Source: Georgenia sp.
GTDB taxonomy: Bacteria > Actinomycetota > Actinomycetes > Actinomycetales > Actinomycetaceae
Assembly: GCA_027322565.1 (NCBI GenBank)
Contig: DAHVRG010000303.1
Span: 1-6,120 of the forward strand
Direction: 5' to 3'
Length of the DNA stretch: 6,120 nt
Shown: piece after piece, positions 5,094 to 6,120 of the stretch
How the letters are laid out: every line of letters begins with the position of its first letter
How positions within the stretch are numbered: position 1 is the stretch's first letter
Position numbers and translations under genes: made by a program
Notes under the pieces: generated by a model
The model's input: only the letters and a program-made list of their open reading frames with translations
Databases searched by the model: none
What the model was told of the DNA's origin: nothing

Positions 5094-6116
5094 ATGCAGT
5101 ACCGCACACTCGGGCACACCGGCATCCAGGCGAGCCGCCTGGCCCTGGGGGCGATGAACTTCGGGAGGGTCGGCGGAACGACGCAGGCCGAGGTCGACGC
5201 CATCGTCGGCGCAGCGCTGGACGCTGGGATCAACGTCGTCGACACCGCCGACGTCTACAGCGGCGGCGAGTCGGAGGAGCTCCTGGGCAAAGCGCTCGCC
5301 GACCGCCGCGACGACGTCGTGATCGCAACGAAAGCCGGGCTCCAGGTGGGCGACGGGGTCGGGAAGCGGGGCGCGTCGCGGCGCTGGCTCACCACGGCGC
5401 TGGACGCGAGCCTGCACAGGCTCGGGGTCGACCACGTCGACCTGTTCCAGATCCACCGGTGGGACCCGGCCACGAGCGACGAGGAGACGCTGGCCGCACT
5501 GTCGGACCTGCAGCAGGCCGGGAAGATCCGTCACTTCGGGACCTCGACCTACCCCGCCTACCGACTGGTCCAGGCGCAGTGGGCAGCGGCCACGGCCGGG
5601 GTCCGGCGGTTCACCACCGAGCAGCCCAGCTACTCGATCCTCCAGCGGGGCGTCGAGCGTGACGTGCTGCCGGTGGCCCAGGATTACGGGCTCGGCGTGC
5701 TCGTGTGGAGCCCGCTGGCCTCGGGATGGCTCTCCGGCGCGGTGCGCCGCGACCGGGAGGTGAACACCAACCGCGCAGGCTTCCTGCCGCAGCGCTTCGA
5801 CCTCGCCCTCCCGGTCAACCGGTCGCGGATGGAGGCGGTCGAGAGGCTCGTGGAGCTGGCCGAGCAGGCCGGCCTCACGCTCATCCAGCTGGCACTCGGG
5901 TTCGTCACCACCCACCCCGGGGTGACGAGCGCACTGATCGGGCCGCGCACCCTCGACCACCTCACCTCGCAGCTCGCGGCCGCCGAGACGGAGCTGACCA
6001 GCGACGTGCTCGACGCGATCGACGAGATCGTGGCGCCCGGCACCGACCTGGCAGCCCACGAGAAGAACGACGCCCCACCGGCACTACTGGACGCTGCACT
6101 GCGTCGCCGTCACTAG
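5094..6116 (+). CDS. Aldo/keto reductase
   Basis: A 340-residue cytosolic NAD(P)H-dependent oxidoreductase that reduces aldehydes or ketones to alcohols. The whole (beta/alpha)8 barrel is visible: MQYRTLGHTGIQASRLALG at the start, then the full catalytic tetrad Asp50 and Tyr55 (NVVDTADVYSGGESE), Lys80 (VIATKAG) and His121 (LFQIHRW). WSPLASGWLSG (205-215) and SALIGPRT (279-286) are the strand-7 and cofactor-phosphate-binding signatures, the latter suggesting NADPH use. The length matches the family of about 320-345-residue bacterial reductases; the substrate cannot be named. ATG 5094 is chosen because the family N-terminus begins there and GGGAGA (5082-5087) is a ribosome binding site 6 nt upstream. 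The frame stays open further upstream but that part is a shadow of tetR. The stop lies 4 bases from the window end, so no terminator can be seen. Probably repressed by the divergent TetR and induced by its ligand. Confidence 0.93.
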   Translation: MQYRTLGHTGIQASRLALGAMNFGRVGGTTQAEVDAIVGAALDAGINVVDTADVYSGGESEELLGKALADRRDDVVIATKAGLQVGDGVGKRGASRRWLTTALDASLHRLGVDHVDLFQIHRWDPATSDEETLAALSDLQQAGKIRHFGTSTYPAYRLVQAQWAAATAGVRRFTTEQPSYSILQRGVERDVLPVAQDYGLGVLVWSPLASGWLSGAVRRDREVNTNRAGFLPQRFDLALPVNRSRMEAVERLVELAEQAGLTLIQLALGFVTTHPGVTSALIGPRTLDHLTSQLAAAETELTSDVLDAIDEIVAPGTDLAAHEKNDAPPALLDAALRRRH

Positions 6117-6120
6117 ATCG

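Noticed and set aside
4515..6059. 514-codon minus-strand frame opposite the aldo/keto reductase and tetR
   Set aside because: Runs antisense to the reductase with its complete catalytic tetrad and out of frame through tetR; composition is typical of a shadow.

Overview
The window is very GC-rich, codes densely on both strands, and its promoters fit an actinobacterial pattern (TTGNNN -35, TANNNT -10). Long stop-free shadow frames lie opposite the real genes, as expected for a high-GC actinomycete (Actinomycetota). I cannot name a genus. No rRNA, tRNA, CRISPR array, insertion sequence or phage gene is visible. No stretch longer than about 120 bases lacks a gene.

Layout, left to right. (1) 1-251, minus: the N-terminal part of an ABATE/CGNR-type putative transcription regulator, cut by the window edge. 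It is divergent from (2) 348-1244, plus, an alpha/beta hydrolase with an Asp nucleophile (epoxide hydrolase/haloalkane dehalogenase type). The AT-richer gap between them holds a promoter and a doubled TAACC-N19-GGTTA element. (3) 1253-1280: a perfect 12-bp hairpin between convergent genes. (4) 1309-1902, minus: an XRE-cupin regulator, divergent from (5) 2011-2628, plus, a class I SAM methyltransferase, followed after 81 bp by (6) 2710-4302, plus, a DHA2-type drug-efflux MFS transporter. Nested palindromes fill the gap between 4 and 5. (7) 4318-4349: a second hairpin between convergent genes. (8) 4388-4978, minus: a TetR regulator, divergent from (9) 5094-6116, plus, an aldo/keto reductase. The gap between them carries two near-identical 15-bp palindromes placed in the spacers of two facing promoters.

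The unifying pattern is three regulator-effector cassettes side by side. Each has a minus-strand regulator of a different family (CGNR, XRE-cupin, TetR), a divergent plus-strand enzyme or transporter, and inverted-repeat sequence in the shared control region. Hairpins close the two convergent boundaries. The effectors (hydrolase, methyltransferase plus efflux pump, NADPH-type reductase) suggest detoxification or handling of small reactive or hydrophobic molecules; this is inference from families. I see no strong evidence for a wholly new system. The most informative sequence is in the three regulatory gaps, above all the TetR/aldo-keto reductase operator pair.
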